This document shows positions 23,477 through 32,817 of a DNA stretch of 64,000 nt, in pieces; position 1 is the first letter of the stretch, and every line of letters starts with the position of its first letter. Below the pieces are notes generated by a model. The model had not been told where the DNA came from. It saw only the letters and a list, made by a program, of their open reading frames with translations, and ran no database searches. The stretch is taken from contig NZ_JBKBEX010000007.1 in the NCBI RefSeq assembly GCF_047303325.1, positions 1 through 64,000 of the forward strand. The letters run 5' to 3'. The DNA comes from Polaromonas sp047303325. Its GTDB lineage: Bacteria; Pseudomonadota; Gammaproteobacteria; Burkholderiales; Burkholderiaceae_C. The position numbers and the translations under genes are program-made.

Positions 23477-24280
23477 ATGACCTCCACCACCGCCAAAACC
23501 TCCGCCGCCACCGACAAAAAGGATGTGCAGAAATTGCAGCGTGCCATCATCGATGGCCTGGAGGACGTCAAGGCGCAGGACATCCAGGTCTTCGACACCG
23601 AACACATCACTTCGCTGTTCGAGCGTGTGATCGTGGCGACGGGCAGCTCCAACCGCCAGACCAAGGCGCTGGCCGCCAGCGTGCGCGATGCGGTGCGTGA
23701 TGCAGGCTTCGCCAAGCCGCGCATCGAGGGTGAAGACAACGGCGAATGGATCATCGTCGACTGCGGCGCCGCCGTGGCGCACATCATGCAGCCGGCCATA
23801 CGCCAGTACTACCACCTCGAAGAGATCTGGGGCGACAAGCCCATCAAGCTCAAGCTGGGCGCGCCCGCGCCGCTGGTGAAGGCCTCCAGGGCCGACGCTG
23901 AACCCGAGGCCAAACCCAAGGCAAGCCGCGCCGGTGCAAAAACGGCCGCCAAGCCGGGCGCCAAGACCGCAGCCAAATCGGCAGCAAAAGCGCCTGCCAA
24001 AACCGCCGACTCCAGCTATGTGGGCCGGGTGGGCAAGAGCAACGACTGGACCGCCAAACGCAACGCGACCGCGACGGCGGCCGAACCCGCCGCCAAACCG
24101 GCCCGTGCCGGCGCCAAGGCCGCACCCGGCAAATCGGCCGCCAAGCCCGCGGTGAAGACGCCCATCATCAAGGTGCCGGCACCCAAAAAGGTCGCCGCGC
24201 GCAAGACGGCGGCCAAAACAGCCGCCAAGACCGCGGCCAAGAAACCCGCCGCCAGGAAAACCGCTCCCCGGAGCAAATGA
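23477..24280 (+). CDS. rsfS: Ribosomal silencing factor RsfS with long Ala/Lys/Pro-rich tail
   Basis: Residues about 15-128 are a standard RsfS (Iojap/DUF143) domain: LQRAIIDGLEDVKAQDIQVF, IVATGSSNRQTKALAASV, GEWIIVDCGAAVAHIM and YYHLEEIWGD. RsfS binds ribosomal protein L14 and blocks subunit joining in starvation. The remaining 140 residues are a basic, low-complexity tail full of AAK, KPA and KTAA repeats, like histone H1-type bacterial proteins, and are not part of the usual 105-130-residue family. The frame is continuous and the stop overlaps the rlmH start, so the tail is unlikely to be a sequencing error. It could bind rRNA or DNA. Confidence 0.92.
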   Translation: MTSTTAKTSAATDKKDVQKLQRAIIDGLEDVKAQDIQVFDTEHITSLFERVIVATGSSNRQTKALAASVRDAVRDAGFAKPRIEGEDNGEWIIVDCGAAVAHIMQPAIRQYYHLEEIWGDKPIKLKLGAPAPLVKASRADAEPEAKPKASRAGAKTAAKPGAKTAAKSAAKAPAKTADSSYVGRVGKSNDWTAKRNATATAAEPAAKPARAGAKAAPGKSAAKPAVKTPIIKVPAPKKVAARKTAAKTAAKTAAKKPAARKTAPRSK

Positions 24281-24744
24281 GGCTGACGATCGTAGCCGTC
24301 GGCCAGAAGGTGCCCGACTGGGCCCAGACGGCCTATGAAGACTACGCCAAACGCTTTCCGCCGGAAATCAAGGTCGAGCTCAAGGCTGTCAAGACCGAGC
24401 CGCGCGCCTCCAAGACCCTGGACAACCTGCTGTCCGCCGAGCGCGGACGCATAGAGGCCAGCATCGCGCGCGGCACCCGTGTCGTGGCGCTCGATGAACG
24501 CGGCACGGCCGTCACCACCGTGGCCCTGGCCGAAAGGCTGAAAGCCTGGCAGCTGTCGGGCGACGACGTGGCCATCGTGATAGGCGGGCCCGACGGGTTG
24601 GACCCGGGTTTCAAGCAGGCCGCGCACGAGCGGCTGCGCCTGTCGGACCTGACCTTGCCCCATGCCATGGTGCGTGTGCTGCTCATTGAGCAGCTTTACC
24701 GGGCCTGGAGCATCACGATTAACCATCCTTATCATCGCGAATAG
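24277..24744 (+). CDS. rlmH: 23S rRNA (pseudouridine1915-N3)-methyltransferase
   Basis: This 155-residue SPOUT-class methyltransferase modifies pseudouridine 1915 in helix 69 of 23S rRNA. It has the family length and the SAM-binding trefoil-knot motifs: VIGGPDGLDPGF near residue 103 and LPHAMVRVLLIEQLYRAWSI near the C-terminus. The ATG overlaps the rsfS stop by four bases (ATGA), so both ribosome-related genes are probably translated together. maf follows after 8 bases. Confidence 0.96.
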   Translation: MRLTIVAVGQKVPDWAQTAYEDYAKRFPPEIKVELKAVKTEPRASKTLDNLLSAERGRIEASIARGTRVVALDERGTAVTTVALAERLKAWQLSGDDVAIVIGGPDGLDPGFKQAAHERLRLSDLTLPHAMVRVLLIEQLYRAWSITINHPYHRE

Positions 24745-24752
24745 TCCCGTTC

Positions 24753-25355
24753 ATGCCTGATTTCATCTACCTGGCCTCGCAAAGCCCCAGGCGGCGGCAA
24801 CTGCTGGAGCAACTCGGCGTACGCCACGAACTGCTGCTGCCGGACGCCGATGAAGACGCCGAATCGCTGGAGGCGGTGCTCAAAAACGAAGCGCCCGCCA
24901 CCTACGTCCAGCGCGTCACCGGCCTCAAGCTCGATGCGGCGGTCGCCCGCATGAAACGGCGCAAGCTGCCGCCGGCGCCCATACTCTGCTCGGACACCAC
25001 GGTGGCCATGGGGCGCGTGATTTACGGCAAGCCCGAGGACGCCAAGGACGCGGCCCGCATGCTGCGCGAGCTGTCGGGCGGCACGCATCGCGTGTTGACG
25101 GCTGTGGCCGTGCAGGCCGGGCGCCGCCGTTTCGAGGCGCTGAGCAGCTCTAAGGTCAGTTTCGACGAATTGACGCCGGCCGAAATCCGCAGTTATGTCG
25201 CCAGCGGCGAGCCCATGGGCAAGGCAGGCGCCTATGCGGTGCAGGGCAGGGTGGCCATGCATATCAGCCGCATAGACGGCAGCTACAGTGGCATCATGGG
25301 GCTTCCGCTGAGGGAAACGGCGCTTTTGCTGAAAGCCGCCGGCTTCCGGCTTTAG
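24753..25355 (+). CDS. maf: Maf-type nucleoside triphosphate pyrophosphatase
   Basis: This 200-residue Maf/YceF-fold enzyme hydrolyses non-canonical or bulk nucleoside triphosphates to monophosphates, a house-cleaning role. It shows LASQSPRRRQLLEQLGV at residues 7-23, CSDTTVAMG near residue 76, the SGGTHRVLTAVAV segment and the C-terminal SYSGIMGLPLRETALLL. Subtype (dTTP/UTP versus m7GTP-directed) is not certain from the sequence alone. It lies in the usual rlmH-maf-rng order, 8 bases after rlmH and 29 bases before rng. Confidence 0.93.
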   Translation: MPDFIYLASQSPRRRQLLEQLGVRHELLLPDADEDAESLEAVLKNEAPATYVQRVTGLKLDAAVARMKRRKLPPAPILCSDTTVAMGRVIYGKPEDAKDAARMLRELSGGTHRVLTAVAVQAGRRRFEALSSSKVSFDELTPAEIRSYVASGEPMGKAGAYAVQGRVAMHISRIDGSYSGIMGLPLRETALLLKAAGFRL

Positions 25356-25384
25356 CCTCTCCACACACATTTTTCAGGACCCCC

Positions 25385-26884
25385 ATGCAACAAGACATCC
25401 TGATCAACTGGTCGCCCCAGGAAACCCGGGTGGCGGTGGTCGAGCACGGCGCGGTGCAGGAGCTTCACGTTGAGCGCACCCTGGAACGCGGCCTGGTCGG
25501 CAATGTTTACCTGGGCAAGGTCGCCCGCGTGCTGCCCGGCATGCAGTCGGCCTTTATCGACATCGGCCTGGACCGCGCGGCCTTTCTGCACGTGGCCGAC
25601 CTCATGAGCAGCATCAACAGCCGCCATGCCGACAGCGACGCCCAGGCGGCGGGCGGCCTTACGTCGCCGGCCATGGCTTCGCTGCAGCCTATCGAAAAAC
25701 AGCTCTTTGAAGGCCAGGCGGTGATGGTGCAGGTCCTCAAGGACCCGATAGGCAGCAAGGGCGCACGCCTGACGGCGCAGATCAGCATCGCCGGCCGCCT
25801 GCTGGTCTTCCTGCCGCAGGACAACCACGTCGGCGTCTCGCAGAAAATACCGCCCCGCCAGCGCGAGGAACTGCGCCAGCGCGTGCAGGCCCTGGCCGGC
25901 GACATGGGTGGCGGTTTCATCCTGCGCACCAACGGCGAGGACGCGACGGATGCCGAGCTGGCCGAGGACATCACCTACCTGCGCAAGACCTGGGCGCGCA
26001 TCAAGGACGCCTCGCTGCGCATGCCGCCGGCCTCGGTGCTGCACCAGGACCTGAATCTGCTGCAGCGCGTGCTGCGCGACCTGGTGGTGGAGGGCACGCA
26101 GACCATACGCATAGACTCGCGCGAGCAGTTCGACAAGCTCAGGACCTTCGCCTCGGAATTCATGCCGGCCACCGTGCAGAAGCTGCAGCACTACGGCGGC
26201 GAGCGGCCGATTTTCGACCTCTTCAACATCGACGAGGAAATCGCCAAGGCGCTGGGCCGGCGCGTGGATCTCAAATCGGGCGGCTACCTGATCATCGACC
26301 AGACCGAGGCGCTGACCACGGTGGACGTGAACACCGGCGGTTTTGTCGGCGCGCGCAATTTTGACGACACAATTTTCAAAACCAACCTGGAAGCCTCGCA
26401 GGCCATCGCGCGTCAGCTCAGGCTGCGCAACCTGGGCGGCATCGTGATCGTCGACTTCATCGACATGATCAAGGAAAACCACCGCGAGGCGGTGCTGGCC
26501 GAATTCCAGAAGCAGCTGGCGCGCGACCGCATCAAGACCACGGTCAACGGTTTTTCGGCGCTGGGCCTGCTCGAGATGACGCGCAAGCGCACCCGCGAAT
26601 CGCTGGCGCACCAGCTCTGCGAACCCTGCAGCGCCTGCATGGGCAAGGGCGTGGTCAAGACCGCGCGCAGCGTGACATACGACATCCTGCGTGAAATCCT
26701 GCGCGAGGCGCGACAGTTCAACCCGCGCGAGTTCCGGGTGGTGGCCTCGCCCAAGGTGATAGAACTTTTCCTCGACGAGGAAAGCCAGCACCTGGCCAGC
26801 CTCAGCGATTTCATCCGCAAGCCGATTTCCCTGCAGGCCGAGGCCGCGATGGCGCAGGAGCAATACGACATCGTCCTGCTCTGA
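25385..26884 (+). CDS. rng: Ribonuclease G
   Basis: This 499-residue endoribonuclease of the RNase E/G family processes 16S rRNA 5' ends and decays some mRNAs. It begins with DILINWSPQETRVAVVEHGA, has an S1-like region near residues 38-120 (VGNVYLGKVARVLPGMQSAF), and the catalytic metal site at TTVDVNTGGFVG and GGIVIVDFIDM. A late zinc-type cluster reads CEPCSACMGKG. It lacks the long C-terminal scaffold of RNase E, so RNase G is the right call. It ends 14 bases before the deacetylase gene. Confidence 0.94.
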   Translation: MQQDILINWSPQETRVAVVEHGAVQELHVERTLERGLVGNVYLGKVARVLPGMQSAFIDIGLDRAAFLHVADLMSSINSRHADSDAQAAGGLTSPAMASLQPIEKQLFEGQAVMVQVLKDPIGSKGARLTAQISIAGRLLVFLPQDNHVGVSQKIPPRQREELRQRVQALAGDMGGGFILRTNGEDATDAELAEDITYLRKTWARIKDASLRMPPASVLHQDLNLLQRVLRDLVVEGTQTIRIDSREQFDKLRTFASEFMPATVQKLQHYGGERPIFDLFNIDEEIAKALGRRVDLKSGGYLIIDQTEALTTVDVNTGGFVGARNFDDTIFKTNLEASQAIARQLRLRNLGGIVIVDFIDMIKENHREAVLAEFQKQLARDRIKTTVNGFSALGLLEMTRKRTRESLAHQLCEPCSACMGKGVVKTARSVTYDILREILREARQFNPREFRVVASPKVIELFLDEESQHLASLSDFIRKPISLQAEAAMAQEQYDIVLL

Positions 26885-26898
26885 ATGTTTCTTTCTTC

Positions 26899-27642
26899 AT
26901 GCCGACCCTGAACCGCCAACCCATTCCCATCCTGGTCTACCACCAGATCGCCGAAGCCCCGCCCAAGGGCAGCAGCCCGTTTCGCGGGCTTTATGTGGCG
27001 CCCGCGGCGTTCGCGCGGCAAATGGCCTGGCTCAAGCGCCTGGGCTACACGGGTCTGTCCATGGGCGGTCTGATGCCTTATTTGCGCGGCGAGCGCAGCG
27101 GCAAGGTGGTGGGCATCACCTTTGACGACGGCTACCGCAACAACCTCAGCCATGCGCTGCCGGTGCTGGTGAAGCACGGGTTTTCGTCCACCTGCTACGC
27201 GGTCAGCGGGTTGCTGGGCAAGACCAACATCTGGGACCAGAACATCGGCATCCCGCAGACGCCGCTGATGGACGAGGGTGAGATCCGCCAGTGGGTGGCG
27301 GGCGGGCAGGAGATAGGCTCGCACACCCGCAGCCACGCCAACCTGCTGGAAACCGACGAGGCGGGCTGTGTCGAGGAAATGGTGCAGGGCAAAAGCGGGC
27401 TGGAGGCGGTCACGGGCAGCCCGGTGGCGCATTTTTGCTATCCCTTCGGCCACTTCAATGCCGGCCATGTGGAAATGGCGCGGACGCTGGGCTTTGCCAC
27501 CGCCACCACCACGCAGCGCAGCCGCTGCCACGAGGGAATGGACCTGTTGCAGCTGCCGCGGGTGCCGGTGCTGCGCACGACCAGCTTGCCGGTGTTCTGG
27601 CTCAAGGTCGCCACGGCCTACGAAGACCGCCGGAAAAAATGA
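26899..27642 (+). CDS. Polysaccharide deacetylase family protein
   Basis: This 247-residue NodB-homology deacetylase removes N- or O-acetyl groups from a sugar polymer or lipid-linked sugar. The catalytic base motif is ITFDDGYRNN near residue 74, the metal-binding HxxxH motif is SHTRSHANL near residue 140, and CYPFGHF near residue 177 is the next conserved strand. No signal peptide is visible, so it may act in the cytoplasm on a glycolipid precursor. Its stop overlaps the start of the following glycosyltransferase (ATGA), placing it with the LPS/glycan genes. Confidence 0.88.
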   Translation: MPTLNRQPIPILVYHQIAEAPPKGSSPFRGLYVAPAAFARQMAWLKRLGYTGLSMGGLMPYLRGERSGKVVGITFDDGYRNNLSHALPVLVKHGFSSTCYAVSGLLGKTNIWDQNIGIPQTPLMDEGEIRQWVAGGQEIGSHTRSHANLLETDEAGCVEEMVQGKSGLEAVTGSPVAHFCYPFGHFNAGHVEMARTLGFATATTTQRSRCHEGMDLLQLPRVPVLRTTSLPVFWLKVATAYEDRRKK

Positions 27643-28814
27643 ACCAGCCTGTACCCCGGAAACTGCGCGTTGCCGTTTTCAACCGGACTTTTTCGCCGAC
27701 GGGCGGTGGCGCGGAGCGTTATTCCATCGCCCTGGTCGAGCAGCTGTCGGCCCGGCATGAGGTACATGTGTTCGCGCAGGAAATCGACCACCAGTGGCCG
27801 GGCGTGAGCTACCACAAGGTGTCGGCCCCGCTGCGCAAGCCTCGCTGGATCAACCAGCTGTGGTTTGCCACGGCCAGCTGGTGGGCGACGCGAAGCGGCT
27901 TTGACATCGTGCATTCCCATGAAAACACCTGGCATGGCGAGGTGCAGACGGTGCACGTGCTGCCCGTCAAGCACAGCCTGTTCCAGGGGCGCCACGGTGT
28001 GCGCCGCGTCCTGCGCTGGATCAAGGTCGTGACCAGCCCGCGCCTGCTGGCCTACCTGGGACTGGAGCGCGCGCGTTATGCGCCCCGCCCGGGCCGGCAG
28101 GTGGTGGTGACCTCCGAAAGCCTGCGTCCCATCATGGAGGCCGCCTACCCGGCCAGCCGTCCCGCGCTTTCCGTTGTCACGCCAGGCATCAACATGCCGC
28201 AACTGCCCATCAGCGCGAGCCGCAAGACAGAGGCGAGGGCAAAGCTGGGTTTGCCGGCCGCAGGTACCTGCCTGCTGTTTGTCGGCAATGATTACCGCAA
28301 GAAAGGCCTGGAGGGCCTGCTGCGGGCGCTGGCCCAGTTGCCGGGCGAGGTGGTGCTGGCGGTGGTGGGCAACCCGGCGCATATCGCCGAATTCCGCGTA
28401 ATCGCCGACACGCTGAAGCTGGGCGCGCGGGTGGTTTTCCTGGGTGCGCTCAAGGACGTGGGCCCGGCCTACGAGGCGGCCGATGTACTGGTGCATCCCA
28501 CCTTCGAGGACACGTTTGCGATGGTGGTGCTGGAGGCCATGGCCCACGGCCTGCCGGTGGTGGTCAGCGGGGCGAAGTATTGCGGCATTGCCGGGCTGCT
28601 GGCGCAGGGCGCCAACGCACTCTTGCTGGACGACCCGCGCGATGCGGGCGAGCTGGCGCGGGTGCTGGGGGACTTGCTGGGCCAGCCGGCGCTGAGGGAA
28701 ACCCTGTCGCGCGGTGCCGTGGCCTTTGCCGAGCGCTACCAGTGGCGCGAAATCGCGCTGCAGCAGGAGGCGCTGTATTTTTCAGCCCTCGCGGCCAAGG
28801 GTTCGCCGCCCTGA
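27639..28814 (+). CDS. Glycosyltransferase family 4 protein
   Basis: This 391-residue GT-B-fold glycosyltransferase has an N-terminal domain beginning RVAVFNRTFSPTGGGAERYS (donor/acceptor glycine loop) and a C-terminal nucleotide-sugar domain. The latter has LLFVGNDYRKKGLEGLLRAL near residue 210 and the E-x7-E motif at HPTFEDTFAMVVLEAMAHGLP. It probably adds a sugar to lipopolysaccharide core or another surface glycan. The frame is open far upstream, but the ATG at 27639 overlaps the deacetylase stop and begins the recognisable fold. The next gene is convergent, only 13 bases away. Confidence 0.88.
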   Translation: MNQPVPRKLRVAVFNRTFSPTGGGAERYSIALVEQLSARHEVHVFAQEIDHQWPGVSYHKVSAPLRKPRWINQLWFATASWWATRSGFDIVHSHENTWHGEVQTVHVLPVKHSLFQGRHGVRRVLRWIKVVTSPRLLAYLGLERARYAPRPGRQVVVTSESLRPIMEAAYPASRPALSVVTPGINMPQLPISASRKTEARAKLGLPAAGTCLLFVGNDYRKKGLEGLLRALAQLPGEVVLAVVGNPAHIAEFRVIADTLKLGARVVFLGALKDVGPAYEAADVLVHPTFEDTFAMVVLEAMAHGLPVVVSGAKYCGIAGLLAQGANALLLDDPRDAGELARVLGDLLGQPALRETLSRGAVAFAERYQWREIALQQEALYFSALAAKGSPP

Positions 28815-28827
28815 GCCGTGTACGGTT

Positions 28828-29700
28828 TCAGGCGACGAGCTTGAAGTGCTTGCGGCTGAAGTCCAGCCCGGTCAGCGTTTCCACCTGGCGCATGAAGTGG
28901 TACTTGTTTTCCTTGGGCGTGGGTTTGTAGGCCGGGTCAATATTGAGCACAGGCTCTGCTTCCGTCGCCAGCCATTGCTTCACCGCCTCGGGGTGGGTGC
29001 CGGTGAAGGGGGCGAGGGCGCGGCGGTCAAACTGGCTGTAGGTGATCTGCGCGGCCCGGGCTTCGCCCCAGTACTTGCTGACCTGGTCCAGTTTCTTTTG
29101 CATTTCCTCGTTGCGGCGTATCCAGCCATAGTGGTAGATGTGCGCGTTGGCCAGCGCGGCGTGCGGGTTGCGCCCGCGCTTGTGCTGGGTGGTGACCAGC
29201 CAGTACTGGCCATCGGGCGCGTAGCTGCGTATCGTGTTGCGGATCAAACGGCATTCGCGGCGGTACCAACCGGGGCTGATGGAAATCCAGTCGGGCGATC
29301 CGTAGAAATGGAGGTAGTCGAAAACCAGCGCCTCGACGGCCGGGTTGTTGTGGTGACGCTCGACGCTGGCGCGTATGGCGGCGAGCTCAGCCTCGTGCAC
29401 GACTTCATCGCCTTCAAGGTAGAAAGCCCAATCGCCGGTGCACGAATACTGCGCGATCATTTTTTGCTGGGCATAGACAAAACCGCGGTCGGCCATGCGC
29501 TCGTTCCAGAGCGTTTCGATGATGCGGATTTTTGGATCGTTGATGGCTTTCACGCGCTCCAGCGTGTCGTCCTCGCCTTTGCCAACGGCCACGACGAATT
29601 CATCGACCAGGGGCAGCAGGGAGCGTATCGAGGCCTCAAACGGAAAGCCCAGGCCCACGCCGTTGCGAATAAAGGTAAAGCCGCTGATGGAGACTGGCAT
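28828..29700 (-). CDS. Glycosyltransferase family 2-like protein
   Basis: This 290-residue GT-A-like protein starts with SISGFTFIRNGVGLGFPFEA and has the acceptor-side helix LVDEFVVAVGKGEDDT, then the nucleotide-sugar acidic motif as FYLEGDEVVHEAE near residue 94 (ExD in place of DxD). The middle carries several aromatic and basic segments (WYRRECRLIRNTIRSYAPDG). It has no membrane span. It starts 14 bases after the stop of the MsbA gene on the same strand, so it likely belongs to the waaL-msbA operon and works on LPS. Confidence 0.78.
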   Translation of the reverse strand: MPVSISGFTFIRNGVGLGFPFEASIRSLLPLVDEFVVAVGKGEDDTLERVKAINDPKIRIIETLWNERMADRGFVYAQQKMIAQYSCTGDWAFYLEGDEVVHEAELAAIRASVERHHNNPAVEALVFDYLHFYGSPDWISISPGWYRRECRLIRNTIRSYAPDGQYWLVTTQHKRGRNPHAALANAHIYHYGWIRRNEEMQKKLDQVSKYWGEARAAQITYSQFDRRALAPFTGTHPEAVKQWLATEAEPVLNIDPAYKPTPKENKYHFMRQVETLTGLDFSRKHFKLVA

Positions 29701-29714
29701 CGGGGAATGACTTT

Positions 29715-31487
29715 CTAGGCTGCGCCCTGGAAGCCCAGGCGGTAAAGGTGGGCGTAGGCGCCGTTATTTTGAAGCAACTGCGCATGGCTGCCTTGCTCGA
29801 CGATGCGGCCGGCGTTCATCATGATGATGCGGTCGGCGTGCTGGATGGTGGACAGCCGGTGGGCAATGATCAGCGAGGTGCGGCCCGAGGCCAACCGCTG
29901 TATGGCTTCCTGCACGGCTTTTTCCGACTCCGTGTCCAGGGCCGAGGTGGCTTCGTCGAGGATCAGCACCGGCGCATCCTTGTACAGCGCCCGGGCAATC
30001 GCCAGGCGCTGGCGCTGGCCGCCGGACAGCTGCATGGCGTTGTGGCCCAGCACCGTGTCTATGCCTTGCGGCAATTCTTCAAGCAGCTGGCCCAGGTTGG
30101 CGGCGGCCAGGCAGCGCACGACTTTGTCCCTGTCAAAGGACTGGCCCAGCGCGACGTTGAAGGCCATGCTGTTGTTGAACATGACGACGTGCTGGCTCAC
30201 GAAGGCGAACTGCGAGCGCAGCGATGCCAGGTTCCAGTCCCGCAATTCGATGCCGTCAAGCCGTATGCTGCCGGCGCTGTAGTCGACAAAGCGCGGCAGC
30301 AGGCTGGCCAGGGTGGTCTTGCCGGAGCCGGATGATCCCACCAGGGCCACGGTCTCGCCGGCGCGTATCGAGAGGCTCACCTGGTCCAGCGCCGGCGGCG
30401 CATCCGGCTTGTAGGCCACGCTCACACCGGACAACTCGATATCGCCGGCCGCCCTGGCCTGCGTGAAGCCGCCGCTGCTTTCGTCCTCGACCAGGTCGAC
30501 CAGGTCCAACCCGCGCTCCAGCGCCGCCAGCCCGCGTGTGATGGGCGTGGCGCCGTCGGACAGGCTTTTGATGGGCGCGATCAGCAGCAGCATGGCCGTT
30601 ACAAAGGCCACAAAACCGCCCACCGTGGTGGTGTTTTCCGAGCCCTGGAGCAGCGCGATGGAGATCACCGCCGACAGGGCCATGGCGGCCAGCACCTGGG
30701 TGATGGCGCTCATACCGGCATAGGCAACGGTGGATTTGATGGACAGGCGGCGCAGCGTGTTGCTCAGCGCCTCGAAGCGCGAAGCCTGGCCGGCCTGCGC
30801 GCCGTGCAGGCGCACGTCGCGGTGGGCCAGCACGTTTTCTTCCACGACATAGGCCAGGTTGTCGGTGGCCACCTGGCTTTCGCGGGTCAGGCGGTACAGG
30901 CGCCGCGTCAGCAGCTGGATCACCAGCGCGACCGCCGGGAACAGCAGGGAGACGATGAGCATCAGCTTCCAGTTGAGAAACAGCAGGTAGGCCACCAGCG
31001 CCGCCAGCGTGAGCACGTCGCGCGCCAGCTTCATGACTGCGTTGATCATCATCGACGAGCCGTTGAACACCTCGTAGACCACGGTGTTGGCGAGGGCGCT
31101 GGAGGACTGGTCCGCGAACAGCGACAGGCGCGAGCTCAGCAGCTTGCTGAACATCGCCCGGCGCAGCGACTGCAGGCCCTCGTTGGTGACCTTGGCCAGC
31201 GCGTACTGCGCCACAAAGCCGGAGATGCCGCGCACGGCGAACAGCAGGATCAGGGTCACAGGCACCAGCCAGAGATCCAGCGCGCCCTTCTGGAAGCCGC
31301 GGTCCAGCAGGGGCTTGAGCAGGGCCGGCACAAAGGGCTCGGTGGCCGAGGCGACGATGGTCGCGCCCACAGCCAGCGCCCAGCCCGTGCGGGAGCCGCT
31401 GAAGTAGGGCCAGACCCTCGCGAGGCGGCGCCACAGGGTCAGCCTGGCGGGTGCGGCGGGGTTTTGGGTGTCGGTGGAGGAGCTCAC
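29715..31487 (-). CDS. msbA: Lipid A export ATP-binding/permease protein (MsbA type)
   Basis: This 590-residue half-size ABC exporter has an N-terminal six-span membrane domain and a C-terminal ATPase. ATPase motifs are Walker A VGSSGSGKTT, Q-loop SQFAFVSQHVV, signature LSGGQRQRLAIARAL and Walker B VLILDEATSALD. It should flip lipid A-core from the inner to the outer face of the inner membrane. The frame is open to 32225, but those extra codons overlap the O-antigen ligase gene; a GTG at 31487 that overlaps the ligase stop (GTGA) gives the normal length, and I use it. Neighbouring ligase and transferases support the LPS role; a general multidrug exporter is less likely. Confidence 0.88.
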   Translation of the reverse strand: MSSSTDTQNPAAPARLTLWRRLARVWPYFSGSRTGWALAVGATIVASATEPFVPALLKPLLDRGFQKGALDLWLVPVTLILLFAVRGISGFVAQYALAKVTNEGLQSLRRAMFSKLLSSRLSLFADQSSSALANTVVYEVFNGSSMMINAVMKLARDVLTLAALVAYLLFLNWKLMLIVSLLFPAVALVIQLLTRRLYRLTRESQVATDNLAYVVEENVLAHRDVRLHGAQAGQASRFEALSNTLRRLSIKSTVAYAGMSAITQVLAAMALSAVISIALLQGSENTTTVGGFVAFVTAMLLLIAPIKSLSDGATPITRGLAALERGLDLVDLVEDESSGGFTQARAAGDIELSGVSVAYKPDAPPALDQVSLSIRAGETVALVGSSGSGKTTLASLLPRFVDYSAGSIRLDGIELRDWNLASLRSQFAFVSQHVVMFNNSMAFNVALGQSFDRDKVVRCLAAANLGQLLEELPQGIDTVLGHNAMQLSGGQRQRLAIARALYKDAPVLILDEATSALDTESEKAVQEAIQRLASGRTSLIIAHRLSTIQHADRIIMMNAGRIVEQGSHAQLLQNNGAYAHLYRLGFQGAA

Positions 31488-32791
31488 GTTGCGTGTTGGG
31501 GTGGGGGCGGCACAGCGGGTTTGCTCAGGCCCAATGCCAGCAGCAGGCCGATCACGACGCAGAAGAAATCGCCGATCAGGCCGTCGTAAAGGGTAGAGTT
31601 GAAAAGGCAGGCCACAGCCAGCGCCAGCATGGCGGACTGCGCGGCCCGGGCGTAGGGTGTTTCCATCTTCAGGGTGTCGCGCAGCACCGAGAGCATGAAG
31701 CCGGCGATCAGCAGCAGGCCGGGAATGCCGAGCTGCACGCCCCAGAGCAGGTATTCCTGGTGCGGATTGCTGCCGCGGTTGATGTCCTTGTGCTGGGGAT
31801 TGTCCTGGCGCTCCAGCCGGTCGTACTCGCTGCTCCAGCTTCCAACGCCCGCCCCGGCCAGGGGCCTTTGGATAATCACCTGGGCCGCCCGGCGCCAGAA
31901 CGCGAGCCGCACACCCGACGAGGTGCTTTCGTTGTTTTGGGTCGAGTAGGCCTGCACCTCCGTCTTGACCAGCGTCAGTCGCTCCCGCATGGCCGGCGAA
32001 CTGGCAAACAGGACTGCCACAAGCAAAAACGGCAGTACGGCGATGACTATGCGGTACTTTTTGGGCAGTTGCCACATGATGGCCAGGGACAGCAGCGCGA
32101 CGCCGACCAGCTGGCCGCTGCGGCCGACCATGACAAAGAACACATTGGCCAGGGAGAGAACGGCCACCGCGACGGCGATTCGCGGGCCGAAGCGGCCGGG
32201 CATCAGGTCCCGCAAATGCCAGCACAGCGCGGCGAACACGGCACTCATGATGCCCTGGTCAAGATAGCCTGAAAAGACGGTGTAGTGGGTGACGGTGGTG
32301 CGGGAGGTGGCCCAGGCAACCGGCATGTCGGCGAAAAGCATCCAGGAACTGATCACCACCAGCAGTTGCGCGATGGCGAAAGCCGCGAGGGCATACGTGG
32401 CTTCGCGCCGGTCCCGGATCAAGGCCATCATCGCCAGGATGATCAGGAGCTTGCCGTACTTGGCGAGGGAACCCGCGGCCTCCTGCAGCGGGGCGACCGT
32501 CCAGAACAGGCTCAGCACAAAGGCCAGCAGTACGGCCAGCACGGCCGGCAGCGTGAAGGTTTTTGTCAGGGGCACGCCGTCCGGGGACAGGCCTTTGCGC
32601 AAGAGCAGGGCCGCCACGGCGCAGAGCAGCAAGAGCAGCTTGGCGATGCTGATGATGGCGATGGACAACCCCACGGAAGCCGCCATCAGGCAGATGATGG
32701 CGAGCCGGAAATTGATTGTTTTTGTTCGCAAAATGGTCAGGGGTTGCCGTAGGGGTTGCCCCGCATTATCGGCGATTCCATTTCCCTCCAA
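31484..32791 (-). CDS. O-antigen ligase family protein
   Basis: This protein of up to 435 residues has about ten or more hydrophobic spans and a large periplasmic loop near residues 265-340 that includes RLAFWRRAAQVIIQRPLAGAG and the ligase-type histidine in SNPHQEYLLWGVQLG. It fits the Wzy_C / WaaL group, which attaches O-antigen to lipid A-core or polymerises glycans. The start is uncertain: the first 20 residues before the hydrophobic region (up to LRTKTINF) may be untranslated, with a real start at a later codon. It is divergent from a plus-strand glycosyltransferase gene. Confidence 0.82.
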   Translation of the reverse strand: MEGNGIADNAGQPLRQPLTILRTKTINFRLAIICLMAASVGLSIAIISIAKLLLLLCAVAALLLRKGLSPDGVPLTKTFTLPAVLAVLLAFVLSLFWTVAPLQEAAGSLAKYGKLLIILAMMALIRDRREATYALAAFAIAQLLVVISSWMLFADMPVAWATSRTTVTHYTVFSGYLDQGIMSAVFAALCWHLRDLMPGRFGPRIAVAVAVLSLANVFFVMVGRSGQLVGVALLSLAIMWQLPKKYRIVIAVLPFLLVAVLFASSPAMRERLTLVKTEVQAYSTQNNESTSSGVRLAFWRRAAQVIIQRPLAGAGVGSWSSEYDRLERQDNPQHKDINRGSNPHQEYLLWGVQLGIPGLLLIAGFMLSVLRDTLKMETPYARAAQSAMLALAVACLFNSTLYDGLIGDFFCVVIGLLLALGLSKPAVPPPPQHAT

Positions 32792-32817
32792 GGCCTTGCA
32801 TGCCGGGGGGCTCTGCT

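Noticed and set aside
23861..24280. Repetitive sequence that might be a CRISPR-like or tandem-repeat array
   Set aside because: The repeats are codon-level (AAK, KPA) and belong to the in-frame RsfS tail; there are no regular direct repeats with spacers.
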